A stretch of DNA of 64,000 nt from Nannobrachium achirus (taxonomy: Eukaryota > Chordata > Actinopteri > Myctophiformes > Myctophidae), in the NCBI GenBank assembly GCA_963921795.1, contig OY997640.1:54384321-54448320 (forward strand), read 5' to 3'. Below, piece by piece: positions 1 through 11,745 of the stretch. The stretch's first letter is position 1; each line of letters opens with the position of its first letter. The notes below the pieces were generated by a model. That model was not told the origin of the DNA. It did not search any database and saw nothing but the letters and a program-made list of their open reading frames with translations. The translations under genes were made by a program, and so were the position numbers.

Positions 1-57
1 GCACAGACACAGACACATATGAACCCTAGCATCCTTACTCTGGGCTGAGCGTTCAGT

Positions 58-131
58 GAAAATAGCAGATCTACAACCTCACAACGGTGAGCTATTTTCT
101 ATGAATGTACGCGTTGTGAGCTTATGGATCA
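58..131. repeat. Hairpin module copy 1
   Basis: Left arm GAAAATAGCAGATCTACAAC and right arm GCGTTGTGAGCTTATGGATC, with a partly duplicated inner segment. Lies directly next to a LINE reverse-transcriptase fragment. Confidence 0.6.
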
Positions 132-310
132 ACTATATGTTCGGCAAACAATATTTTGTATAAAGGGATCAAAAGTAGAGGGCCTGGTATAGACCCCTGG
201 GGGACCCCAGTCAGCAATGTATATATTGTTAAATGCTTAACTATGCTACCTTTATGACAATGAATCTGATTTGCTTGCTGCCAATAGAGTGAACCCTGAC
301 TCCCAATGCC
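130..310 (-). mobile_element. LINE reverse-transcriptase fragment
   Basis: The minus strand reads LLTGVPQGSIPGPLLLIPLY, the conserved RT block (GVPQGSxLGPLLF) of non-LTR retrotransposons. Only this block is readable, so it is a decayed, truncated copy. Confidence 0.6.
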
Positions 311-1205
311 AGCAATGGGAGGATGTATTGTAGGTACGGTGGAAACAGAGCCAATGGACTTTTTAAGATTAAGGCTGGACAGTGGACACATCTGAATCAT
401 TTGCCCTGCTGCACCGCACCCAATCATGTTGGATCCTGCTGTTTGTCAAGGTGCTCATGCGTGAGTGCAGGCCTTTATTTCAGGTTTCCGCAAGTTTATT
501 TTCATGTCATACTGAAATTAATGACAACCGGTGGTGTCCTCAAAAATCTACTGTAGGCTTTGGAATACGGCCAACACTCGGCAGCAACACCAAGTATAGC
601 ATGAGTCATATTAGTCAATGGACTAAACATGCCAGAGCGTATGGTACTTTAATTAATTTCAACATGCTGTGGGTATTAGCCTGCCTAACACGTAGGGTTT
701 ATCAACTTCCCGCTTTTTCCTTAGATTATACTTAAAGATGGGGTGCCATGATTCTCCCCCCCCCCCCTCCCCAAAAAAAACATGATTATCAGGTATTGTG
801 ATTATACAGGAGGAAGGTTTTTTCCAAAAAAGTGTACAGAAAGAGTTAAAATTTGTTTTTTATGTGGCCACACCCACCAGTTCATTAAGTATGCCTGGTT
901 GTCATGGTGGGTGGTAACCCAGCTGAAGTTAGCCACACCCACAGTGTTGGGTGAATGGTAAAAGCGGAGGGGATGATTATATGATGTCACTCTATCTGTG
1001 TTTTTGGATCGGCACGTTTGACCCACAAGGTGGCAGCCTCGAGGAAGAAACCCAAAATACAAAGGGAATACATAATTGCTCATAACAACTACACCAGGGG
1101 GTCTAATGAAATACTGTCAACCTCCTAGACACATGAAAACCAGAAAAAGTACAAAACTACGGCACCACCTCTTCAAACAAACTTTGAATATGTTCAGTAA
1201 CCACT

Positions 1206-1615
1206 ATGTTCTGTTCATTTGAACACTTACACTGGCTTCCGGTTAAGATCTGCATCACCTACAATCTGCTCCTCCTCACCTGTAAAGCTCCATGCCCTGG
1301 CCCAGACCCACAGTACTTGTCTCAGACCTCCTCCATGATTACCCCAGCGCGGAACCTGAGGTCTTCTGACTTGTGGCTCCTCTCCATCCCTCACACCAAT
1401 AAGTGGACCTTCGGCGATAGAGCTTTCAGTGTAGCAAAAAACCGTTGGAACTCTCTCCCCATGTAAATTTGCCAAGCACCAACATTGGACTCTTTGAAGT
1501 CTGCACTGAAGAGACACAAATAGTTTATTTTTGTTGATGTAAAGCGTACTTAGGTTAGAAAGGCGATATATAAATTCAGCCTGCTAGTTACCTTACCTTT
1601 ACCAATATGTCATCA
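1206..1615 (+). mobile_element. L2/CR1-type LINE 3' end
   Basis: The plus strand reads HLHWLPVKICITYNLLLLT, then DLWLLS, GDRAFSVAKNRWNSLPM and a frameshifted LDSLKSALKRH. This is the C-terminal tail of the L2/CR1-group ORF2 protein. It is followed by a short 3' UTR with GCGATATATAAATT. A 5'-truncated, dead copy. Confidence 0.75.
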
Positions 1616-2399
1616 TCATCACAGTCCTTTCTCGATCAGTCAGCAGAGAAACCCTGGGAGTCTACTGAGCTCAGATAGAGAGAATCTAACCACCGTTCCC
1701 ATAAGCCTAGCTTGTTCCTGCTGCCATTGTGGGAATGGCTTGTACTCTGCAATTCCCTAGAATGAGTTATAGTGTATCACACAGACAGAACTTGCTTTTT
1801 GATCTCAGGCACTGTGGAGCATTGGAAGCCTCTAAAGAGACATTGTTATTCTAATTGCCTTTTAAATGTATGAATCAGACCATTATACTACCCATTTGAA
1901 AATAAAATAAAAATCTCTCTCTCCATTCCTCACCCCAATTCCCCATCTCATGTTGCAGATAATGTTTCAAGTGATCACCATGAGATTTGGTCTGAGGCAG
2001 CGGTGTTGGCAAAATCGTGAATTAGTCTCTGATTTTGACTTTGCCTGTGGTGGCTTTGGATGATATGTATTAAGCAGCCTAATTTATTCTTCGTCGCATG
2101 ATGGTTTCCCTCACAAAAAATAACTGTTGAGCGGTACCCTCATGTGATGAAGTTAAGATTAGACTTCAATAGCACAGCCAGACCTTTTATTAATCTCTTC
2201 AATCTATCGATCTATAATATTTTTGTACTTTTATTTTCTCAGGGGGACTGACAGGTCGGGAGGCGAAAATGCCGTTTTAACCTCTGTCTGTGTGTGTGGG
2301 TCCATCCGTCCGTCTGTCTAGCCATCTAACTCACGTTGTGAATCTTTTGTGTGGACTGGGCTTTAGACTGTCATGGAACTCTGGATCAATTAACAATTG
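1616..2399. other. No gene seen
   Basis: AT-rich unique-looking sequence with a short GTCC/GTCT-rich stretch near 2281-2325. No coding signal recognised. Confidence 0.5.
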
Positions 2400-2635
2400 A
2401 TCCCACTAAGCACGCCGTCTAAAAGTGTTCTAATAGTGGTATAGATTTGAAAGTTTTTTTGTTGTCTAAACTTAAACTAGACGACTAATAGACGTCTAAT
2501 AGTCGTCTAAATGCAGACCGTCTATATTTAGACGACTATTAGACGTCTATTAGTCGTCTAGTCTAAGTTTAGACGACAAAAAAACGTTCAAATCTATACC
2601 ACTATTAGTGGTATAGACGGCGTGCTTAGTGGGAT
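2400..2635. mobile_element. Palindromic foldback MITE
   Basis: The whole 236 bp folds on itself. It starts ATCCCACTAAGCACGCCGTC and ends with the complement. Both arms hold TCTAATAGTGGTATAGAT-type and TAGACGACTAATAGACGTCT segments, with the centre near 2517. No clear target duplication, so the superfamily is open. Confidence 0.75.
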
Positions 2636-3134
2636 GAGGCAATTGAGGTCGAGACAATATTCTCGGTGGTGCTTTAATGTACATGATATCATGGAGAGAA
2701 GTACAACACTCAGGTTGGTGGTACGGAAGTTCTGTCAGGAGCACGGCTCAGATCATAGTTATACTAGCTGCTTCAAGGACTAGCTGAACCATAACAAGAT
2801 AGGCAGTACCAAAACATTAGCTATCAGGCTTAGTGTAGACATCTAGGTACAAGATAACAAATATCATAATGTATTATCGATATTTATACAACCAGTAAGA
2901 CTCCTAAGGGCGAAACGGCCCATGTCTTTGATAAATATATTATTTGTAAACAACAACACCTTCTTATTCCCCTATGAGATACAATAATCCATCACAAAGA
3001 AATAAGACAGGAGAGTGATTCAGAGTGAGAATGGAATGTTTACTATGGAGAGAGAGGATTCAAGACAGGTACAGTACAGACATAATGGTTCAATGGTTCG
3101 TGCTCTCTCTGACAAATGATGTTTTAACATGAGT
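2636..3134. other. No gene seen
   Basis: Unique-looking AT-rich sequence. Nothing coding or structured recognised. Confidence 0.45.
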
Positions 3135-3138
3135 TTAA

Positions 3139-3320
3139 AGGAGGACTTCACCACTTTTCAACATATCTTCATATAATAGGTCTTTTGTTCATAATAAAAT
3201 AGTGCATTCTTTTTCTACTCGGTCCAAGTTTCCTATAGGAGAGCTGTGGGAAGTTCAGAATCCATCGTCTTGTGACATCATTTTCCACAAAAAAAATCAC
3301 ACTCGTGTGAACTGAGCGGT

Positions 3321-3379
<59 letters not shown>

Positions 3380-3792
3380 AACAGCGCCCCTCCCTTAACA
3401 TGTGTGGTCAGAAAAGGTTACTGCAGGCTACGGATACGGAGACAGACAGACAGACATACAGACATACAGACAGACAGACCCACACACGGCCACGTATAGG
3501 AGCGTTGTGACCACCGCTCAAAAATTAATCAATATTTTTGAAAAAAATATTTAGATTTTTATTATCGCGAGAACAATGGCTTCCACTTTAACATTGCAAC
3601 CTTTCAGGAATAGCAAGCCTGCAGTTTCTATTAGCTTGGATTCCCAATCGATGATGTCACAAGACGATTGGTTTCTGACCTGCCCACAGCCCTCCTCTGA
3701 GAAAATGAATAAATAAATAAATAAATAAAAAAGCTATTTTTTAGTGAGGACCAATTATATGAAGATAGGTTGAAAAGTGGTGAAGTCCTCCT
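3139..3792. mobile_element. Kolobok-like TTAA foldback element
   Basis: TTAA duplications at 3135-3138 and 3793-3796 flank perfect outer inverted repeats (AGGAGGACTTCACCACTTTT). An inner inverted pair (CGTCTTGTGACATCAT near 3267 and its complement near 3651) extends the foldback. TTAA plus AGG termini fits the Kolobok group. No transposase is present. A (GT)n and a GACA-rich tract sit inside. Confidence 0.8.
3319..3379. repeat. (GT)n microsatellite
   Basis: About 29 GT units, inside the TTAA element, followed by a CAGA-rich tract at 3439-3480. Confidence 0.95.
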
Positions 3793-3879
3793 TTAAGTAT
3801 GGTCATTTGGTCAGTCAATGGATGACGTTTCAACAGTTCATAGGATGTTTCTTATCCACAAGTGGGTTCCATATACGTG

Positions 3880-4299
3880 GCAAAGAGTTCATAAGTTCCT
3901 GAAGGGATGTCCTTCCCTGGTGTCTGCATGACACCAGGCTGAGGCTGAGCCTTATAAACCAAAACAATTCTCATTGTTTTAGGTACAGGCTCCATGGCAG
4001 TAGATAAGGCCTCATTTCAGAGACCTTGTGGGTATGGCACAGTCACAAGCTGTGCCTTAGGGTCAGGTGGTCAGTTGGTCATCAATAGGAATTGATAAAA
4101 AGATGATATAAACCACAACAAAGTACCTAACAGTCTTGGCCATCTTTCCAAAGGGATTTGTTTCCCCGGCCTCACAGGGATCTCCATAAATGGCAATAAA
4201 GGGGATTTGGTTCCCCTGACATCACAGTGATTATATATTGGCATTCACAGATATATGGGCTTAATATTGATGACAACAGGAATCTCCATGTGTTGTCAT

Positions 4300-4338
<39 letters not shown>

Positions 4339-4400
4339 TACGGTCAAGATGTGACGGTTTTGATAGTAAAATGCGACCTACGGTCGCAATAAGCGATGGA
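3880..4400. repeat. Helitron-like repeat R2 copy with (CAGA)n
   Basis: Shares GGGATCTCCATAAATGG, GGGCTTAATATTGATGACA and the end motif GCGACCTACGGTCGC with other R2 copies at 9.8, 15.1 and 36-37 kb. It contains (CAGA)n at 4301-4338. Classification is tentative. Confidence 0.45.
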
Positions 4401-4472
4401 TATAAAGGTTAGATATAAATAGAAAAAACTGAGTTTTGATATTCCTGTAAAAAACATTTTTAACGTAACCCT

Positions 4473-4494
4473 GTGAAAATAGCAGATCTACAAG

Positions 4495-4579
<85 letters not shown>

Positions 4580-4580
4580 G

Positions 4581-4611
<31 letters not shown>

Positions 4612-4613
4612 AT
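4473..4613. repeat. Hairpin arm running into (CA)n
   Basis: A single hairpin arm (AAATAGCAGATCTACAAGTT CACA) passes directly into about 58 CA units, interrupted by an alternating CG block at 4576-4589. The Z-DNA potential is high. Confidence 0.8.
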
Positions 4614-5164
4614 ATAGATTGACTATTTTCTTTAAGAATACAGGTGTGCCATGAGATTTTGACTTGGTCACAGAATGTTTGAAAACCAGTAGAGTAAAGG
4701 ACAAAGGAGTGGAGAGACTGATATATACTTACTGTTTCTGGATGAGACAAGAAGGATCATTATGGGCTTCAACATTTTACGAGGAGTGGAATGTTGCAAC
4801 AACACTTTTAAATATATGCTATATCCCTTCCAAAAATGCTAATTATTGAAATTGTGCTCAGATGCACTATATTTTCAATTAAATCCATCAAGACTTGGAA
4901 CAAGTGAACTGGAAAGCATTCAATGTTTCATTCAAGAACACTTTCACATGCAGGGCACTTGGGTGTTGTGAGATTTTAACCTGTGACCTTAGCCACTCTG
5001 CAACTATAGCAAAGTACCCATGTGTCAATTTAAACCTGAGAGTGTAAAGATTAAAAAAAAAAAAAAATACAGAGTCATTACTCTGTAATATATGATTTTA
5101 GCTTTTGGTCATTTTCAATTGAATGAAAAGCAGCTGACATAAAGACTTACTGAAACAGCAGAAC
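4614..5164. other. No gene seen
   Basis: AT-rich, with an A run at 5053-5066. No feature recognised. Confidence 0.45.
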
Positions 5165-5348
5165 TGGAATTATTTATTGATTTCTTTATTTTGGCATTTT
5201 ATGTTAAATTTCAGATAGGACAGCTGGGCCCTAGGGTAAAGAGACAGGAAACCAAAGGCCAGCGAGAGAAGAGAGACATGAAAGACAAGATGGGAGTCTG
5301 GTAAGAGCATGGTATGTGCACCTGATCTACCAGCCACCAGGCACCCCA
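5165..5348 (-). mobile_element. Old tRNA-derived SINE copy
   Basis: Matches the 47.3-kb SINE in layout: a T-rich side, GGCATTTTATG, GACAGGAAAC, then GCACCTGATCTACCAGCCAC and CCAGGCACCCC on the head side. A diverged copy. Confidence 0.45.
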
Positions 5349-5571
5349 CAGTTGAAATTATCAAGGCCAGCATGCAGCCTGTTGCTAATGATCTGCTACC
5401 TGTTCTACGTCCAGAATGCAGTTGCACACGTGGCCTTCAACCTCCCAGTCCCAATAATGTTCACGTCTCCCCTCTTGTAGTCCCTTCATTGGCTTCTGGT
5501 TGCTGTGAATGGTGAAAATGTTTATTATTTGACAATTTGGCCAATGTATGACCAGTTTTTATAGTATAGTT

Positions 5572-5573
5572 TT

Positions 5574-5637
<64 letters not shown>

Positions 5638-5639
5638 TC
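5572..5639. repeat. (TTTC)n microsatellite
   Basis: About 16 uninterrupted tetranucleotide units. Confidence 0.95.
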
Positions 5640-5689
5640 GCTTAATCTTTTTTATAAAAGTTCTTAAATTGTCACTTTAACTGTCATCT

Positions 5690-6110
5690 ATTAGGGACCA
5701 ATCTGCATGAAACTGCATGTGCAGATTGTGCACGCACACTCCCTGGAGGCCAAATAAAAACCTCTGCCCCAATTGGCCTATTATAGCGCCACCATGGTGG
5801 CTGATTTTTGCAAAATAACTTTTTTGTTAACATCAGCAAATTGGTACACATTATCTCAATATATGTGATCAAGAATGCAGCCCAATTTGTCATATTCCAT
5901 CCTGTGTGGCTAAGATAGGCAGGTTTGCAGGAGTGACCTATTTTAAACAAAACTTTGCACAAACATTTCCACCATTTTCCCACTCCCAAATAAGCCAGAT
6001 TGGTGCACCATACCGTATCTCTGTATGTGATCAAGATGCATAGTCTGTTTTCAATGACTGAATTCAAACATTTCTGGACCACAATAACCTACCTGGCCAG
6101 GTGGAGACCT
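5690..6110. repeat. Interspersed repeat R1 copy
   Basis: Shares TGCACGCACACTCCCTGGAG, TATAGCGCCACCATG and GTGATCAAG-type segments with copies at 10.7-11.7 and 56.6-57.6 kb. No coding capacity seen. Class unknown. Confidence 0.55.
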
Positions 6111-6571
<461 letters not shown>

Positions 6572-6936
6572 TTCATAAAGTCAGCAGACCTCCATGATGG
6601 CTCTGTCCTGCTCCCTAATGACAGAAATGGATTGAAGAGCTTTTTCATGTCTCCTGAACAGCTCAGTCCTCTTATTATGGCTCATAGTAGCCTCACATCA
6701 AATAACCTCATTATTCTCAACAAGGGAAGGAAAGCGCAAGGTGTGAGACAGACGGATACTGCAGAGTACAAATGCAAACGGAACTTTGTGGGATTGATAT
6801 GTGAGCGAAATACAGAGGCCAAAAAGACCACTAAGACAACCACTAGGTTCCAAGTGTGGGTCAGCTTTGTTTAGTCTTTTTGCAAACAAACTGGAAAATG
6901 AAACATTCACTGACTGCACATATAATGTATACACTT

Positions 6937-6937
<1 letters not shown>

Positions 6938-7024
<87 letters not shown>

Positions 7025-7055
7025 GTGAGTGCGCGGACACACACACACACGCACG

Positions 7056-7152
<97 letters not shown>
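6938..7152. repeat. Compound (CA)n array
   Basis: Two long CA runs separated by a CG-bearing block (7021-7060). Over 200 bp of alternating purine-pyrimidine sequence. Confidence 0.95.
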
Positions 7153-7154
<2 letters not shown>

Positions 7155-7199
7155 TGTAAAAGTGTAAATCTTTGTACAGTAATATATTAAACACACTCA

Positions 7200-7325
7200 T
7201 CAACATGGATCTGTCCCATTTCCAATATTCCCTCCTGATTGCCTATGATTGCCTTCTAGAGTTTGTGTATGTGACGTGACGGTCGCTTATCTCCCGATTA
7301 GGGAGTCTTACTGGTACCGGTATAT
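7200..7325. repeat. R1 repeat end fragment
   Basis: CATCAACATGGATCTGTCCC and GGTCGCTTATCTCCCGATTA, then GGGAGTCTTACTGG, repeat the 3' end of the copy near 57.5 kb. Confidence 0.55.
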
Positions 7326-7434
7326 TAAATCACACTTTTGATGATACAATGTTATTGTAGCTAATCATTATCACATGAATATGTAAACAACCCCTATTGG
7401 TATTCATGGATTTCAAATGGCATGATTCGCATTC

Positions 7435-7573
7435 ATGGATTTCAAATGTATTGCTACACCGGCCATGTTGAGGACCAACACATGTTTCAATTACTAATGT
7501 TCCCATGTCAATCAAAACACATGTGTTGGTCCTCAATATGGCCGGTGTATAGGACTACATTTGAAACCCGTGG
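7435..7573. repeat. Long inverted repeat (hairpin)
   Basis: Arms of about 53-60 nt around a roughly 25-nt loop. The left arm contains ACACCGGCCATGTTGAGGAC, the right arm its near-complement. A few mismatches. No target duplication recognised. Confidence 0.7.
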
Positions 7574-7596
7574 ATATAGTCAAATACACAAATTAG

Positions 7597-8940
7597 TCAG
7601 ACAGACAGACAGACAGACACAATCCCTCAACCTCATGCTTCGTGCTTAATGTCTATTGTCTAGTAATTTTGTCATAACATAGTCAACATTGTCTGCACCT
7701 GCCAAGCGAAGAGCTAAAGATATTCTACAGTAAAATCCATGACCTCTGGTGAGTGAGTGATCATCAAAGCCGAGTAATACGTTTTAATGTCACCATCATA
7801 TCAGCTCTCAGACTAATTACAACTGTGTAAAGTTTCCCGTCATTTATATAAAAGCTTCTATGTATAACTTAATTGACTAACAGGAGACATCCATTTTGAC
7901 AAGGCTAGGTCAAAGGAGGGTTGAGGTAACTGACGCACGAACAATGCCTGTTAATTGTATTTACATGCAAATGCATGCAAACACCCCTGTAGCTTGTTGT
8001 CATACCTACAGTGAAAACCCCCCAAATAAGTTGCAGTGAAAATCACAAGGGCCATACTTGATAAGACATACTCTTGTTACTATGGCAACATCCATGGCTG
8101 AAGCTAAGAATGTGGAGATGTGGAGCGTTGACATTTGTTGTGTGTTACACGGGGCTTTGCTACAAGAACCATGCGCGGTTATAGAGGGAGATTAATGGGG
8201 TCACAATTAGTAATTTTTCACAGTGGTGTTCAGTTAAATAGCTGTTTTGAATTGTCAGTACACACAAAGAGCCACTAGCTCTGCCCATTGAATGAGATAA
8301 ATGTACTTGGTGCACTGTAACCTGCACAGATACAGTATGAATTGTGCTGCAATGAATAAGTCTAATAGTATACCATCATTTTTGCGAATGACGTGTTGTT
8401 TAAACGTGTTCTATCATACATGAGCATGCAGACTATTCTTATTTTATGGCAGAACTGAGTTAGCATGATGCAAAACGTAACTCTGATTACAGAAAGTAAC
8501 TTTTACTCTTCGAATAAGTCAAAAGATAGTGTTATGATACAAGCAATTCCTCCTGGGTTGCCAAATTGAAATGGCAGTAGCAAATATGCCGTAGAATGTG
8601 GGACTATAATGATTAATCATCTGTTACTTCAACACATAAATCTGTACAGTAATGTGATTCTCATACTAGTACCTTTAGCTGGACTAGAAATAAATGGGAA
8701 AATAACCAGAGGGTTTATGGATGAGTTTCATTGGTATGCACTGCAGTGAATGTGATTTTCAGCCTTTAGCCTATAATTCATCACATTCCATCCACTTAAT
8801 GGGTATAATTGGCTCTTGAGGTAATAGATGGATATGGGCCGTGCCCGTGTTACTGTTTGTGTAGTTGTTTAGTTGTTTTGCTAACTCTGCAAACAAACTG
8901 GAAATTAAGTGAAACAATCACAGACTGCAAGTATAATGTA
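7597..8940. other. (CAGA)n, then no gene seen
   Basis: A short (CAGA)n at 7597-7619, then AT-rich sequence without coding, repeat or structural signal that I recognise. Confidence 0.4.
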
Positions 8941-8944
8941 CTGT

Positions 8945-8983
8945 ACACACACATACACACACATGCACGCACTTGTGTGCTCA

Positions 8984-9073
<90 letters not shown>
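8945..9073. repeat. Compound (CA)n/(ACGC)n array
   Basis: CA units, then about ten ACGC units (8983-9026), then CA units to 9073. Confidence 0.95.
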
Positions 9074-9078
<5 letters not shown>

Positions 9079-9094
9079 AAAAGAATTGTGCCTT

Positions 9095-9325
9095 TAGCAC
9101 CTTTATCCAAGGCGCTTTACAGATATTGTGCATTACATTCACCCATTCATACACCAATGGCGGAGGAAACGACGGAAGGCACCAACCTGCTCACCGGGAG
9201 CAAATATGGTTCAGAGTCTTGCTCAAGGACTCTTCAACACTAACCCGGGATTGAACTGGGAACCCTTTGGGAGCCCTCCGTGTTCTAAGACGTCAACTCT
9301 ACCGCTGAGCCACTGCCACTGCCAC
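9095..9325 (-). mobile_element. tRNA-derived SINE with LINE-like tail
   Basis: On the minus strand it begins GCAGTGGCTCAGCGGTAGAG (tRNA A-box-like) with GGTTCAATCCCGGGTT (B-box-like) downstream. It ends AAAGCGCCTTGGATAAAGG, the tail typical of L2-mobilised SINEs. Related copies lie at 51.5 and 54.0 kb. Confidence 0.7.
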
Positions 9326-9346
9326 ACACACGTGCACACACACACA

Positions 9347-9402
<56 letters not shown>

Positions 9403-9407
9403 CACAA
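9326..9407. repeat. Compound (CA)n/(ACGC)n array
   Basis: CA and ACGC units directly behind the SINE head, similar to the array on its other side. Confidence 0.9.
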
Positions 9408-9824
9408 CGTAGGCCTATTGAACTTCCTGTCTCACACCCGTTGCAAATTTGGGACGGATTTGACATTTGACACAATGGGACGTGATGTTGACAAGGACAT
9501 GATTATTTACCATTCTCTGTTGATCGGTCTGAAACTGGAACAGCACTGAATCGGTAGAAGTGGACTTCGCACCGCTCGCCCTCGCCAGTCGCCACGGCCA
9601 CTCGCTCACCTAACGGCTCACTCGGGGAGCACTTCCAAATTCCAGTGTGGGTGGGATTACCGGGAGAATTGTAGAATGACTATGAATTTGTGTGTGGCCT
9701 TATCTTGGTTGCACATTCATTTTTCTGGGTTCTTTCCAAGTAGCTGGCCTACTTTGGCTTTGTTCAGTCTCTTCCTACCAGTGACAATTTAATTGAGCAT
9801 TTATAATTAGCAAGACGTCCTGTT
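9408..9824. other. No gene seen
   Basis: Unique-looking sequence. Nothing recognised. Confidence 0.4.
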
Positions 9825-10330
9825 AGATATGGGCTTAATATTGATGACATCAGGGATCTCCATATATGGGCATAAAAGGGATTCTGTTAGAGTGGTTACC
9901 ATGACAACATAACATACAATATCTTTTATGCCCATACATGGAGATCCATGTCTGAACCAGCCACACAGATATGGGCCATGTCTTGGCCATCTGGCCAGTG
10001 ATACAGTATATATCGATGACATCAGGGATCTTCATATATGGGCATAAAAGGGATTCCCGGGAATACCCATAAGGACTTTTACATAGGTGATGTCACCTGT
10101 GATATCACCTGTGATGTCACAATGATGTGTCAAGGGAACCACAGTGTCAGGCGTGACCTTCAGAGATACACGGATACCTGGACAAGATGTCCCGGACATC
10201 ACAGTGACATCAGTCAGAGTGTCAGAGTGGCAAACCCATAGACCGTAAAAATGTTTTACGGTCTATGGGTTTGCAATGTGTATACGTCTACACGCGGACA
10301 AGCTGTGACGTTTCTCATAGTAAACTTTCG
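9825..10330. repeat. Repeat R2 copy (TATGCCCATATATGG family)
   Basis: ATGGGCTTAATATTGATGAC, CAGGGATCTCCATATATGGG and its inverted form occur several times, with a CArG-like box at 9860-9869. Shared with 3.9-4.4, 15.1-15.5 and 36-37 kb. Confidence 0.5.
10230..10274. repeat. Perfect 21-bp hairpin
   Basis: GCAAACCCATAGACCGTAAA A at 10230-10250 is followed by a 3-nt loop (ATG) and its exact complement at 10254-10274. Confidence 0.9.
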
Positions 10331-10689
10331 CAATAAATATATTTTATATTTTTGTCAGCTCACATAATAGTGCAACTTACAATGTGTGACTGGATAGAAG
10401 TTCAGTCTTACTTCGAGGATTCCAAAAAGGACACAATTCTTAAAGGATAGTTCATGGACACATAGCTCTTCCAAGCATAGGCGGATAATCAGACAATGGG
10501 TCCCTGAGTACAGATAGTAAAAGGAAGGAACACTCAAAGCCAACTAAACAAGAACTAGAAACAACATGGACGGAGCTTCTATGTTTTGCACTTGATCTTT
10601 GGATTTCTCCCTGAAGGGTCAATATTGAGTGGAGTTCTCAGTCCCTCTAAAGTCCTTTAGATAAACCAGGGGATAAGCACTCTTTGTCT

Positions 10690-11745
10690 CCGCCAGGCCA
10701 AAGGCAGGGGGAGACTATGTTTTGCACCCTGTCTGTCCGTCCGTCCGTCCGTCCGTCCTTCCGTCCGTCTGTTCGTTTGTGTGTCCGTCCGTCCGCCCGT
10801 CTGTTAACCAGCTAATCTCCGGGGCCATTGGCCCGGTCGCTGCCAAACTGTGCACACACACTCCCTGGATGCCAATTCAGAACCTCTGCCCCACATTTTC
10901 ACATGGGCCTGTTCTAGTGCCACCATGAGGCGTATTTGTTTGACAGTACTCCTACAGATTTTGTCCAAAAATCACGCAAAGACAGTATCTCTAGTCATGT
11001 GATCGACATGGATCTGTCCGATTTTACAAAATGCCTCAAATCATGAACGCAGCGTGCAATTTTGGTGAAATTGTGCACGCACATTCCCATTAGGCAGAGG
11101 AAGAAATGGCACTTTCTCAAATCAGCCTCATGGTGGCGCTATAACAGGCCAATTTGTGTTTTTACCTATAACTCCACTGATCAGTGTAAAACTTTGTATA
11201 TGCGCACTCCCTAGAGGCCAAGGAAAAACCTTTGCCCTGCATTTTTCACATCAGCCTTTTATAGCGCCACCAGGAGGCCAACTTATGTAAAACAAATTCT
11301 TTGATATTATTCCTTCAGATTTTATCCATTTTATATTTTATATTTTATCCACGCAAATCGGTACCCATGTATCTCTATATGTGATCAAGGCGGATCTGTC
11401 TGATATTTCATATTCCATCCTAATTGGCTAACATTGGTTTACAAAGTTTGCAGGATTGGTCCACCTTGAACAAAATGCCTCAACTCATGAACGCAGCTTG
11501 ATTTCCAAGAAATTCTGCACACATGGACATTCCCACAAGGTCATGGAACAGATGCCACCCTTTTCACATTGGCCTGTTATAGCGCCACCAGCAGGTCGAC
11601 TTTTGCTAAACACATTTTTGGCACAAAATTCCTCAAATCATGCATGCAGTGTCTGATCGCTGTGAAAGGCAGAAGAAGACATGGCACCCTTTTCACTTTG
11701 GCCTTGTAGCGCCACCAGGGGGGCACAATTACATACCTGACCTGT
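10690..11745. repeat. Interspersed repeat R1, long copy
   Basis: Begins near a (GTCC)n tract (10732-10800). It then repeats blocks such as CACACACTCCCTGGATGCC, ATAGCGCCACCAGGAGGCC and ATCCACGCAAATCGGTACCC. Several internally repeated units. No coding frame. Confidence 0.6.
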
